Assembly: GCA_017421945.1 (NCBI GenBank) | Contig: JAFOHD010000090.1 | Coordinates: forward strand, 1-53,429 | Direction: 5' to 3' | Source of the DNA: Alistipes sp. | GTDB lineage: Bacteria; Bacteroidota; Bacteroidia; Bacteroidales; Rikenellaceae | Length of the DNA stretch: 53,429 bases | In this document: positions 15,935 through 23,618 of the stretch, piece by piece | How positions within the stretch are numbered: position 1 is the first letter of the stretch | Layout of the letters: every line of letters starts with the position of its first letter | Translations under genes and position numbers: made by a program | Notes under the pieces: generated by a model | Database searches by the model: none | The model's input: the letters and a program-made list of their open reading frames with translations, nothing else | What the model was told of the DNA's origin: nothing

Positions 15935-16900
15935 ATGATGAAAAAGTTGTTGTGTGTGGCTGTGGCATTGCTGGCTGTGATGAGTGTGTGGGCGCAGAAG
16001 AGTTATTCGGGTAAGGCCGAGGATGGTCAGCTGTTGCTTGCCGACCCCTTCATTCTGGAGTATGACGGGTGGTATTATATATATGGAACGCACGCTGCCG
16101 ATGGCATTGTGGTCTATCGCTCAAAGGACCTCAAGACGTGGAGTGACCGTTGCGGAAATGCCAGAAACGGACTTGCTCTGCATAGGGATGATGTGTGGGG
16201 CGACAGGATGTATTGGGCGCCTGAAGTATATCGTGTGGGTGATAGGTTTTTGATGACATACAGCTGTCAGGAGCATATCTGCTATGCCGAGTCGGACTCT
16301 CCCTGCGGACCTTTCGTACAGAGCGAGCAGCGACCATATCTGCCACAGGAGAAGGGCATTGACTCTTCGATTTTTATTGACGACGACGGCAAAGCATATA
16401 TGTTCTGGGTGCGTTTCACGAATGGCAATGCTATATGGGTTGCCCAGATGAGCGATGACCTGCGTCATGTCCATCTGCACACTGCCCGCCACATATTTGA
16501 TGCCAAGGAGGGCACGTGGGAGCGTCTTATGGGACGTGTGGTTGAGGGCCCGATGGTTATAAAGCTCGATGGCAGGTATTACATCACATACAGCGGTAAT
16601 GATTTCCGCAGTCAGGACTATGCCGTGGGTTATGCCGTGGCAGACAAGCCTATGGGGCCCTATGTGCGATATGAGGGTAATCCTATCCTGCACCGCCACA
16701 TGGGTTACTACGGCACGGGGCATCACGCCCTGTTTAGGAAGGGCAAGGGTTATTATATGGTCTATCATGCCCATAACAGCGGCGAGAGGGTGCAGACCCG
16801 TCAGACGTTGATAGCTCCCTTGACCATCAAGCGCAGAAAGGGAGAGTGTGTGCTGGGTGTGTCGGAGAAGATTATTATCCCACGCTTGCAGACAAAATAA
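15935..16900 (+). CDS. GH43 family glycosidase, exported
   Basis: The 321-residue enzyme has a Sec signal peptide (MKKLL..., ending VWAQ) and a single five-bladed propeller domain. Catalytic residues are readable: base Asp37 in LADPFILEYDGWYY, pKa-modulating Asp143 in GIDSSIFIDDDG, and acid Glu204 in VEGPMVIKLDGRYYITYSG. GH43 enzymes are beta-xylosidases, alpha-L-arabinofuranosidases or arabinanases; the subfamily cannot be fixed by eye. Adjacent ATGs at 15935 and 15938 are both possible starts. The 27 in-frame codons further upstream overlap ccsA and are not signal-like. It lies 20 nt after ccsA and ends the cluster at a hairpin. Confidence 0.88.
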   Translation: MMKKLLCVAVALLAVMSVWAQKSYSGKAEDGQLLLADPFILEYDGWYYIYGTHAADGIVVYRSKDLKTWSDRCGNARNGLALHRDDVWGDRMYWAPEVYRVGDRFLMTYSCQEHICYAESDSPCGPFVQSEQRPYLPQEKGIDSSIFIDDDGKAYMFWVRFTNGNAIWVAQMSDDLRHVHLHTARHIFDAKEGTWERLMGRVVEGPMVIKLDGRYYITYSGNDFRSQDYAVGYAVADKPMGPYVRYEGNPILHRHMGYYGTGHHALFRKGKGYYMVYHAHNSGERVQTRQTLIAPLTIKRRKGECVLGVSEKIIIPRLQTK

Positions 16901-16922
16901 GGATTGGGCGATTGCAAAAAAC

Positions 16923-16949
16923 AAGGCGAGATGTGGTGCATCTCGCCTT
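16923..16949. terminator. Bidirectional terminator between GH43 and der
   Basis: AAGGCGAGATG pairs perfectly with CATCTCGCCTT around a 5-nt loop; A-rich sequence precedes it and TTTG follows. It lies between convergent genes. Confidence 0.8.
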
Positions 16950-16967
16950 TGTGATTCCCTTGCGGGG

Positions 16968-18272
16968 TTATTTCTGTCGGAAATATATCTGGATAGGTAC
17001 TCCCGAGAAATCCCACTGCTCACGCATCTTGTTCTCAAGATAGCGACGGTAGGAGTCCTTGATGTACTGTGGCAGGTTCACGAAGAATGCGAACTGCGGA
17101 GTAGGAGTAGGGAGCTGTGTGGCATACTTGATGCGGATATACTTACCCTTGGTTGATGCGGGAGGGTAATCCTCAATAACGGGCAGTATGAAGTCGTTAA
17201 GCTCCGATGTGGGTATGCGACGCTTGCGTGAGTTATAGACACGTATGGCTTGCTGCAACACCTCCAGAATGCGCTGCTTGTTAAGCACCGATGTGAAGAT
17301 GATGGGAATGTCGTTGAATGGTGCGAGCTTCTTCTCAAGAAACTCTTTCCACTCCTTCATGGTGTTGCTCTCCTTCTCGATGAGGTCCCACTTGTTTACC
17401 ACGATGACACACCCCTTGCGGTTGCGCACGATGAGGTTGTGGATGTTCAGGTCCTGCGACTCGAGTCCCTGCTGCGCATCAAGCATCAAAATGCAGACGT
17501 CGGAATTCTCAATGGCACGTATTGAGCGCATCACAGAGTAAAACTCCAAATCCTCCATCTCCTTGCCCTTCTTACGCATGCCGGCGGTATCAACCAGGTA
17601 GAAATCCATGCCATACTTGTTGTAGCGGGTGTGTATTGAATCGCGTGTTGTGCCGGCAATGTTGGTCACGATGTTGCGCTCCTGGCCAAGCAGGGCGTTG
17701 GTGAGTGATGACTTGCCCACGTTAGGACGTCCCACAATGGTGATGCGTGGCAGGTCGTCAAACTCCTCGGCCTTGGTATCCTCGGGCAACTGCTTGAGAA
17801 TCTCGTCCATCAAATCACCCGTACCGCTGCCCGACATCGAGCTGATGCAATAGGGGTCACCCAGGCCCAGCGAGTAGAACTCGTGTGACTGGTATATCAA
17901 ATCGTAATTATCAACCTTGTTGCAGACAACAATTACCTTCTTGCCCGAGCGGCGCAATACGTCGGCCATCATCATGTCGAGGTCGGTGATGCCTGTCTTG
18001 ACCTCCACCATGAACAGGATGAGGTCGGCCTCCTCGATGGCGAGCATCACCTGGCGGCGGATGTCATCTTCGAATATATCATCACTGTTTACGGCATAAC
18101 CACCTGTGTCGATGATTGAAAACTCCTTGCCGTTCCAGTCAGTTTTGCCGTAGTGGCGGTCGCGTGTTGTGCCGGCAGTCTCATCTACAATGGCCTGACG
18201 GTGACCCACCAAGCGGTTAAAGAGTGTTGATTTGCCCACATTTGGGCGACCTACGATAGCTACTAAACTCAT
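16968..18272 (-). CDS. der: Ribosome assembly GTPase Der (EngA)
   Basis: Der is a double-GTPase factor needed for maturation of the 50S ribosomal subunit. The 434-residue protein has two tandem G domains. The first starts [17 protein letters not shown] at residue 4, with DTGGY and NKVD. The second starts [12 protein letters not shown] near 177, with DTAGM and NKWD. A C-terminal KH-like domain (about 350-434) ends in [13 protein letters not shown], as usual. Length equals the family norm. The promoter lies 43-50 nt upstream, and the short leader contains a 12-bp palindrome. The gene is monocistronic as far as can be seen. Confidence 0.97.
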   Translation of the reverse strand: MSLVAIVGRPNVGKSTLFNRLVGHRQAIVDETAGTTRDRHYGKTDWNGKEFSIIDTGGYAVNSDDIFEDDIRRQVMLAIEEADLILFMVEVKTGITDLDMMMADVLRRSGKKVIVVCNKVDNYDLIYQSHEFYSLGLGDPYCISSMSGSGTGDLMDEILKQLPEDTKAEEFDDLPRITIVGRPNVGKSSLTNALLGQERNIVTNIAGTTRDSIHTRYNKYGMDFYLVDTAGMRKKGKEMEDLEFYSVMRSIRAIENSDVCILMLDAQQGLESQDLNIHNLIVRNRKGCVIVVNKWDLIEKESNTMKEWKEFLEKKLAPFNDIPIIFTSVLNKQRILEVLQQAIRVYNSRKRRIPTSELNDFILPVIEDYPPASTKGKYIRIKYATQLPTPTPQFAFFVNLPQYIKDSYRRYLENKMREQWDFSGVPIQIYFRQK

Positions 18273-18289
18273 TCTTATTTGGTTTTAAG

Positions 18290-18301
18290 CCCCTTAAGGG
18301 G
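18290..18301 (-). promoter_or_regulatory. 12-bp palindrome in the der leader
   Basis: CCCCTTAAGGGG is a perfect palindrome between the predicted transcription start and the der ATG at 18272. It could be a protein-binding site or a small hairpin near the ribosome-binding region. Function not known. Confidence 0.4.
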
Positions 18302-18314
18302 TGTTTTTACGGCG

Positions 18315-18346
18315 CAAAGATACAATATTATAATTCAAAATTCAAA
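18315..18346 (-). promoter_or_regulatory. Promoter of der
   Basis: Minus strand TTTG (18346-18343), 20 nt, then TATCTTTG (18322-18315), a full consensus match. The rest of the 18273-18553 gap holds a G/T-rich block (about 18370-18435) and the divergent promoter for the 18554 gene. Confidence 0.7.
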
Positions 18347-18483
18347 TAAAACAGCCCCAACAATATGCTTTTGGTGGGGTAAAACCTCTTTGGCAGTCGG
18401 GCTTGGTGCTGGTGGTTGTGTCGGGTGTGTGGCGGTGGCGAAGAATAATTGATTAAAAATTTCGCTGTTTCGGGAATTTGTAG

Positions 18484-18491
18484 TATATTTG
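18484..18491 (+). promoter_or_regulatory. -7 element for the barrel-phoH-pepD operon
   Basis: TATATTTG matches TAnnTTTG, with a TTCG weakly placed at the -33 position (18461-18464). The leader to the ATG at 18554 is about 55 nt. Confidence 0.5.
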
Positions 18492-18553
18492 AAAAATATA
18501 ATTTTGATAGGTTGCGTGCCTTGAGTGAGGCGCAACGATAAAAACAGTATAGC

Positions 18554-19189
18554 ATGGCTTTGTGGCGCAGAATTATACTTTTGCTGGTGGTTGCGTGCGG
18601 CGCAGCTCGGGTGGTGTGTGCCCAGGGTTATGTGCCTTATCGAAACCTTAAGCCCGCGGATGATGCCATAAACCGCTCGGTGGAGATGGGTGTGGTGCTG
18701 GGTGCAAATTACCTCGGCATTGAACCCTCGGCCGATGTGCTGACGCTCTCGCCTAAGGTGGGCTTTCGTGGAGGCTTGCAGATGTCGCTTGTCTGGGAGC
18801 AGAAGTACGCCTTGCAGATGGAGGTCGCTTATGCGTTCAATAAGGTGGATTCCTCGCTTGGGGAACGTAAGGCTGAGCTTCGCTCAAATATTGTGGAGGT
18901 GCCCGTGATGTTCTCCTACCGAGGTCTGAATCCCGTGAGGATAGGTGCAGGAGTGGTTTTTGCGCCCGTGGCTTCGGGACGTTACGATATGGCAGCCGAG
19001 CGTGTGGAGTTTGGTCAGTTGCGCCAGATGGTGGGATGGGTGGCAGATGTGGGTGTGAAACTCACTTCTCACCTGTTGATCGATGCTCGTTTTGTGGGGT
19101 GCTTTGGAGGCGTGGACAACTACTTCGAGGGGCTGGAGTTCCGCTCTCGCAGTTGGCAGGCGTCGTTTAGTTTGGGATATATGTTTTAA
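18554..19189 (+). CDS. Outer-membrane beta-barrel protein
   Basis: The 211-residue product has a Sec signal peptide (hydrophobic to about residue 23, VVCAQ) and a mature sequence of alternating strands. These include VEMGVVLGANYLG, FRGGLQMSLVWE, LRSNIVEVPVMFSYRG, and a final FSLGYMF with an aromatic C-terminus. This fits small porin-like outer-membrane barrels. It is similar in size and strand pattern to the 7461-8093 protein. It starts what looks like a four-gene operon, with phoH beginning only 6 nt after its stop, although no functional link to those cytoplasmic enzymes is evident. Confidence 0.8.
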   Translation: MALWRRIILLLVVACGAARVVCAQGYVPYRNLKPADDAINRSVEMGVVLGANYLGIEPSADVLTLSPKVGFRGGLQMSLVWEQKYALQMEVAYAFNKVDSSLGERKAELRSNIVEVPVMFSYRGLNPVRIGAGVVFAPVASGRYDMAAERVEFGQLRQMVGWVADVGVKLTSHLLIDARFVGCFGGVDNYFEGLEFRSRSWQASFSLGYMF

Positions 19190-19195
19190 CAATAT

Positions 19196-20218
19196 ATGAC
19201 AGCAGAGTCAATAAACAAAGAGATTATATTGGAGGGTGTTGATCCTCGTGAGTTGTATGGTGCGCAGGATGCCTACGTTGAGCTTATGCGTGAACTATCG
19301 CCCCGTGTGAAGATTGTGGCACGTGGCTCGTCGCTCAAGGTGTTGGGTGCCAAGAAGGATGTTGATAGCTTTGAACGTAAGATTGGGGCCCTTGTGGCAT
19401 ACTATGTGAAGTATGGCCACATATCGAACGAGGTCGTGACGCAGGCATTCTCTACGGGATTGAGTGATGCGGCAGAGCCCGTGAGCGACAAGGATACCAT
19501 AGTCTATGGCAACAATGGCAACGTGATTCGTGCCCGCACGGTGAATCAGCGCAAGCTGGTTGAGGAGTATGCAAAAAGCGATTTGCTGTTTGCTGTGGGT
19601 CCCGCAGGCTCGGGTAAGACCTATACGGCTATCGCGTTGGCCGTGAGGGCGCTGAAGGAGCGCGAGGTGCGCAGGGTGATTCTCACACGCCCGGCTGTTG
19701 AGGCCGGTGAGAAGCTGGGTTTCCTGCCCGGCGACATGAAGGAGAAGCTCGACCCCTACTTGCAGCCTTTGTATGATGCGCTCAACGACATGATTCCTGC
19801 TGCCAAGTTGCAGAAGTATCTGGAGGATGGCACGGTGCAGATTGCTCCGCTGGCATATATGCGAGGCCGCACGCTGGATAACGCCTTTGTGATTCTGGAT
19901 GAGGCGCAGAACACCACACGCTCGCAGATAAAGATGTTCCTCACGCGCATGGGTCGTAACGCCAAGTTTATCGTGACGGGCGACGTTACCCAGATTGACC
20001 TCCCACGCAAGAGTGACAGCGGACTTACGCAGGCTATGGAGGCACTGCGAGGCATTGACGGCATAGGCATGGTCGAGTTCGACAAACGCGATATTGTGCG
20101 TCACCCGTTGGTGAAGTATATTGTGGATGCTTTCGATAAGCGTGCCGAGCGCGAGGCGAAGGCCATGCAGGAGGCTCCCGTGGTGCGTATGCCTCGAGAT
20201 AGAGAGAATAAAGAGTAA
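19196..20218 (+). CDS. phoH: PhoH family ATPase
   Basis: The 340-residue protein is a PhoH-like (YbeZ-type) P-loop NTPase. An N-terminal KH-like region (about 1-100) precedes the ATPase core, with Walker A GPAGSGKTYT near 139, RPAVEAGEKLGFLPGD, and Walker B VILDEAQNTT near 232. YbeZ-type proteins work with the endonuclease YbeY in rRNA maturation and RNA decay, but ybeY is not seen next to it. Length agrees with the family. Spacing to the upstream barrel gene is 6 nt and to pepD 21 nt, consistent with one transcript. Confidence 0.93.
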   Translation: MTAESINKEIILEGVDPRELYGAQDAYVELMRELSPRVKIVARGSSLKVLGAKKDVDSFERKIGALVAYYVKYGHISNEVVTQAFSTGLSDAAEPVSDKDTIVYGNNGNVIRARTVNQRKLVEEYAKSDLLFAVGPAGSGKTYTAIALAVRALKEREVRRVILTRPAVEAGEKLGFLPGDMKEKLDPYLQPLYDALNDMIPAAKLQKYLEDGTVQIAPLAYMRGRTLDNAFVILDEAQNTTRSQIKMFLTRMGRNAKFIVTGDVTQIDLPRKSDSGLTQAMEALRGIDGIGMVEFDKRDIVRHPLVKYIVDAFDKRAEREAKAMQEAPVVRMPRDRENKE

Positions 20219-20239
20219 TAACATATAAAACTGAAAACT

Positions 20240-21703
20240 ATGGATAAGAACTTAAAAGCTTTGAACCCAGCATTGGTGTGGAAGCACTTTGCCGAGATTG
20301 TAAATATTCCGCGTCCTTCGCACAGCGAGGAGAAGATTCGTCAGTATCTGGTTGATTTTGCCGTGGCTCACAATATTGAGCATCAGGTAGATGAGGCAGG
20401 TAATGTATATATGGCCAAGCCCGCTACCGCAGGCATGGAGGACAGGAAGGGTATCGTCTTGCAGGCGCATGTCGATATGGTGCCACAGAAGAATAACGAC
20501 AAGGTTTTTGACTTTGAGAATGACCCAATCGAGGCGTATATTGATGGCGAGTGGGTTACTGCCAACGGCACAACACTTGGTGCTGACAACGGCATCGGTG
20601 TGGCGGCTATTTTGGCTGTGCTCGAGGATGACAGCATCGAGCATGGAGCTATCGAGGCACTCTTTACCGCTACCGAGGAGACTGGCATGGATGGTGCTTT
20701 CGGCCTGAAGGAGGGCATCCTGAAGGGTGACATTCTGCTTAACCTTGACTCGGAGACCGAGGGTGAACTCTATGTGGGTTGCGCCGGCGGAACAGATGTA
20801 AATGCTTCGCTTGCTTATGAGGCTGTGGCGGCACCAGCGGAGGGCTATAAGGCTGTGGAGATTGCCGTAAAGGGTTGCAAGGGCGGTCACTCTGGTATTC
20901 AGATTGTGTGCCAGCGTGCAAATGCCAACAAGCTGTTGTTCCGTTTGTTGCGCAGGTTGTCGGCACAGATGGAGCTCCTGATTGCGAGTGTTGATGGAGG
21001 TGGTTTGCGCAATGCTATACCACGTGAGGCTGTGGCCGTTGTGATGGTCAAGAGTGCAGATGTTCAGGCTCTGAATGGCGAGGTTGCGGCGTTTGAGAAG
21101 CTGGCGGTTGCTGAGTATGCCGCCGTTGAGGATGCTATCTCTATCAAGGCTCAGGAGGTTGCTGCGCCCGAGAAGGTGTTGTCTTGTGATGTGGCCAAGT
21201 TGCTCATGGCGGCAATGGTGGCATGTCCCGATGGTGTGGACAAGATGTCGCTCGCTATGGAGGGGTTGGTGCAGACCTCAAACAATATGGCACGCGTGGT
21301 GTCGGACGGCGAGAGTGTGAAGGTGCAGACTCTGGTGCGTTCATCGGTACGCTCGGAGAAGGAGGCGTTGGCCGATTCTATCAAGGCTGTGCTTGAGATG
21401 GCGGGCTTTGAGGTTAAGTTGTCGGGCTCGTACGATGGCTGGAATCCAAATATGCAGTCGCCTATCCTGAAGGCTATGCTTGCATCGTATGAGGCACTTT
21501 ATGGTAAGTGTCCGGCCGTTACAGCTATCCATGCTGGTTTGGAGTGTGGTATCATAGGCGGTAAGTATCCTAACCTTGATATGATTTCGTTTGGCCCAAC
21601 AATCTGCTATCCTCATTCACCCGACGAGAAGGTTGAGATTGCATCTGTTGCCAAGTTCTATGATTTCTTGTTGCATACGCTCAAGAATGCACCTAAAAAA
21701 TAG
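20240..21703 (+). CDS. pepD: Aminoacyl-histidine dipeptidase (M20C)
   Basis: PepD cleaves dipeptides such as Xaa-His in the cytoplasm and is a dinuclear zinc enzyme of family M20. The 487-residue sequence has its landmarks: VNIPRPSHSEEKIR near 23, VLQAHVDMVPQ near 75, GTTLGADNGIGVA near 115, FTATEETGMDGA with the catalytic Glu near 148, LLNLDSETEGELYVGCAGG and GCKGGHSGIQI. The dimerisation lid occupies roughly 205-390, and the C-terminal PHSPDEKVEI carries a metal-ligand His. Length matches the family. It sits in the barrel-phoH-pepD-kinase string with the next start 6 nt after its stop. Confidence 0.95.
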   Translation: MDKNLKALNPALVWKHFAEIVNIPRPSHSEEKIRQYLVDFAVAHNIEHQVDEAGNVYMAKPATAGMEDRKGIVLQAHVDMVPQKNNDKVFDFENDPIEAYIDGEWVTANGTTLGADNGIGVAAILAVLEDDSIEHGAIEALFTATEETGMDGAFGLKEGILKGDILLNLDSETEGELYVGCAGGTDVNASLAYEAVAAPAEGYKAVEIAVKGCKGGHSGIQIVCQRANANKLLFRLLRRLSAQMELLIASVDGGGLRNAIPREAVAVVMVKSADVQALNGEVAAFEKLAVAEYAAVEDAISIKAQEVAAPEKVLSCDVAKLLMAAMVACPDGVDKMSLAMEGLVQTSNNMARVVSDGESVKVQTLVRSSVRSEKEALADSIKAVLEMAGFEVKLSGSYDGWNPNMQSPILKAMLASYEALYGKCPAVTAIHAGLECGIIGGKYPNLDMISFGPTICYPHSPDEKVEIASVAKFYDFLLHTLKNAPKK

Positions 21704-21709
21704 TTGAGA

Positions 21710-22672
21710 ATGTATCCTCATAACGATATAGCAAATACGTGGTATGTGTTGGTGAATCCTGTGGCGGGCTTCGGTCGCGGTCTGGAGGATTTGCCACTCA
21801 TCACCAAACTTATACGCGAGAATGAGATACCTTATGAGTTGGTATTTTCGCAGCATAAACACCACGTCACCGAGCTCACCGTGCAGGCTGTAAATGATGG
21901 CTATCGTCATATTATGGTCATCGGTGGAGATGGCACTCTGCATGAGGTTGTGAACGGTCTATTCATTCAGAAGAGAGTCAAGCCTTCCGAGGTGACCATT
22001 GGTGTTGTGGCTGTGGGTACGGGCAATGACTGGATTCGCATGTTCGGTCTGCCGAAGAACTATTCCGAGGCGATACGTGCCATCAAGGAGGGTTACACTT
22101 TCCTTCAGGATGTTGGCGAGGTGCGTTACGAGCAGTCGCATTTCAGCCAGGTGCGTTACATGGCAAATGTGTCGGGAGTGGGATTTGACCCTTCGGTGAC
22201 CAAGATTTATGAGCATTACAAGGCGCAGGGCAAGCGAGGCCCTCACCTCTATGCACAGGGTTGCGTGAAGAGTTTCCTGCACTACAAATCTACGGGTGTG
22301 AAGGTGTGGATTGACGGTGAGCTGGTGCATAACAATCTGCTCTTCAGCGCGGCCATCGGTATCGGTAAGTATAACGGTGGCGGTACGCAGCAGCTTCCGC
22401 TGGCGGTTGCCGATGATGGATTGTTTGATATTACGCTCATCTCGCCCATGTATTGGTGGCAGATAATCTTCCGCTTGCGCCGACTCTTCAACGGCGACAT
22501 TTACAGTATTGGCCACGTTAAGCACTACCGTGGCAAGAGCCTGCGTATAGAATCTACGCCCGACATTATGGTTGAGGTTGATGGCGAGCTTTTGGGTAAC
22601 ACGCCGCTTGAGTTTAATATGCTTGAGAAGGCTGTGAGGGTTATTGTTAATAAGGAGTTTCTGGAGAAATAA
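21710..22672 (+). CDS. Diacylglycerol kinase-like lipid kinase (YegS/BmrU type)
   Basis: The 320-residue enzyme contains the DAGK catalytic domain: YVLVNPVAGFGRG near residue 13, the nucleotide loop VIGGDGTLHEVVNGL near 70, and VAVGTGNDWIRMFG near 100. The C-terminal beta-sandwich has DDGLFDITLISPM and VEVDGELLGNTPLEF. Family members phosphorylate diacylglycerol, sphingosine-type lipids or related lipids at the membrane; Bacteroidetes make sphingolipids, so a long-chain base is also possible. ATG 21710 is chosen over the TTG at 21704. It lies 6 nt after pepD and ends before a strong hairpin. Confidence 0.9.
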   Translation: MYPHNDIANTWYVLVNPVAGFGRGLEDLPLITKLIRENEIPYELVFSQHKHHVTELTVQAVNDGYRHIMVIGGDGTLHEVVNGLFIQKRVKPSEVTIGVVAVGTGNDWIRMFGLPKNYSEAIRAIKEGYTFLQDVGEVRYEQSHFSQVRYMANVSGVGFDPSVTKIYEHYKAQGKRGPHLYAQGCVKSFLHYKSTGVKVWIDGELVHNNLLFSAAIGIGKYNGGGTQQLPLAVADDGLFDITLISPMYWWQIIFRLRRLFNGDIYSIGHVKHYRGKSLRIESTPDIMVEVDGELLGNTPLEFNMLEKAVRVIVNKEFLEK

Positions 22673-22697
22673 CTCCTGCACCATGACATGAAAATTT

Positions 22698-22730
22698 GGG
22701 GCTGACCGTAATTCGGTCGGCCCCTCTTGT
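22698..22730. terminator. Terminator after the lipid kinase gene
   Basis: GGGGCTGACCG (22698-22708) pairs with CGGTCGGCCCC (22714-22724) around a 5-nt loop, followed by a T-rich stretch; it separates convergent genes. Confidence 0.85.
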
Positions 22731-22772
22731 TGTTAGGAAAAAAGGTGATTTTTATAAAAGGTGATGTTGTGG

Positions 22773-23372
22773 CTAATCGTTTTGCGGAGCCTGTGATGGC
22801 TCGATGATATCTACCTCGGAGACCTCTATCACCCAGTCAAACAGCTCGTTGGCGCACTCGCTCTGGAACTTGGTGATTTGAGTCTGTGACGATGTGTCGG
22901 ACTTTATCACATCGCTTACGAACTCGGCGATTGAGGTGTTGTAATAGCTATTGACCTTCTTTGCAAGGCAGTTGTAGAAGGCGTGTCGCTCCTGGTGTGT
23001 GAGCTTGTCGGGAAGTATCCCCTGTTTGACCAGTGTGCGATAGGGGTAGAGGTGGCGCATGTTGCTGGCATCCTCGTTAAGCTCTTCGACGATTGCCGTC
23101 ACGACAAACATATCCAACGTGTCATCCACGGCTGGTAGCTGCATAAAAGTTGCATAAACGGGGTATGCTGTCTCTATGTCGCCGGCCACATCATCGGTGA
23201 AGATTACAAACTCGGGGTCGGTGAGGTCCTGCAAGTAAATCATCTCGCGGTAGGTCTTCAGAGCATTTCGCAAGGCTTCCTTTTGCTGGTGATTCCATTT
23301 TGCTTTCTGCGAGCAGCCTACTATTGAGCCAAGCATGGCAAAGATTGATAATGTAAGTAGAATTTTTTTCAT
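22773..23372 (-). CDS. Hypothetical lipoprotein
   Basis: The 199-residue product has a lipoprotein signal peptide (GSIVGC, Cys20). The mature part is mostly helical and acidic, with no motif I recognise. It contains two more cysteines (about residues 144 and 178, NCLAKK and ECANEL) that could pair. It is on the minus strand, divergent from the damaged susC gene 246 nt away. The 23373-23618 gap is AT-rich and contains the susC promoter, but no exact minus-strand promoter box was seen for this gene. Function unknown. Confidence 0.78.
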   Translation of the reverse strand: MKKILLTLSIFAMLGSIVGCSQKAKWNHQQKEALRNALKTYREMIYLQDLTDPEFVIFTDDVAGDIETAYPVYATFMQLPAVDDTLDMFVVTAIVEELNEDASNMRHLYPYRTLVKQGILPDKLTHQERHAFYNCLAKKVNSYYNTSIAEFVSDVIKSDTSSQTQITKFQSECANELFDWVIEVSEVDIIEPSQAPQND

Positions 23373-23579
23373 GTCGAAATAGTTTTGGTTTAATCTGCTC
23401 TTACTCTATCAAGTGTTGTGCCAAAACTCATCGGTGGACTTTATCTGCTACCCATTGAACTGTGTTGAAAATTGGGTTGCATACAGCATATTTATGCGAT
23501 ATAGGATGCAAACTCTATATTTTTATAGTAATGAATTGTAAGTAATAATAATTCTTTGCATAAAAATGTTAAAAAAAGA

Positions 23580-23610
23580 TTGGCTGTCTCAATATTAAGT
23601 GTTACTTTTG
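23580..23610 (+). promoter_or_regulatory. Promoter of the susC-type gene
   Basis: TTG at 23580-23582, 20 nt, then TACTTTTG at 23603-23610, a full match to the Bacteroidetes consensus. The box ends only 8 nt before the ATG at 23619, so the message would have almost no leader. Confidence 0.65.
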
Positions 23611-23618
23611 CACCCACT

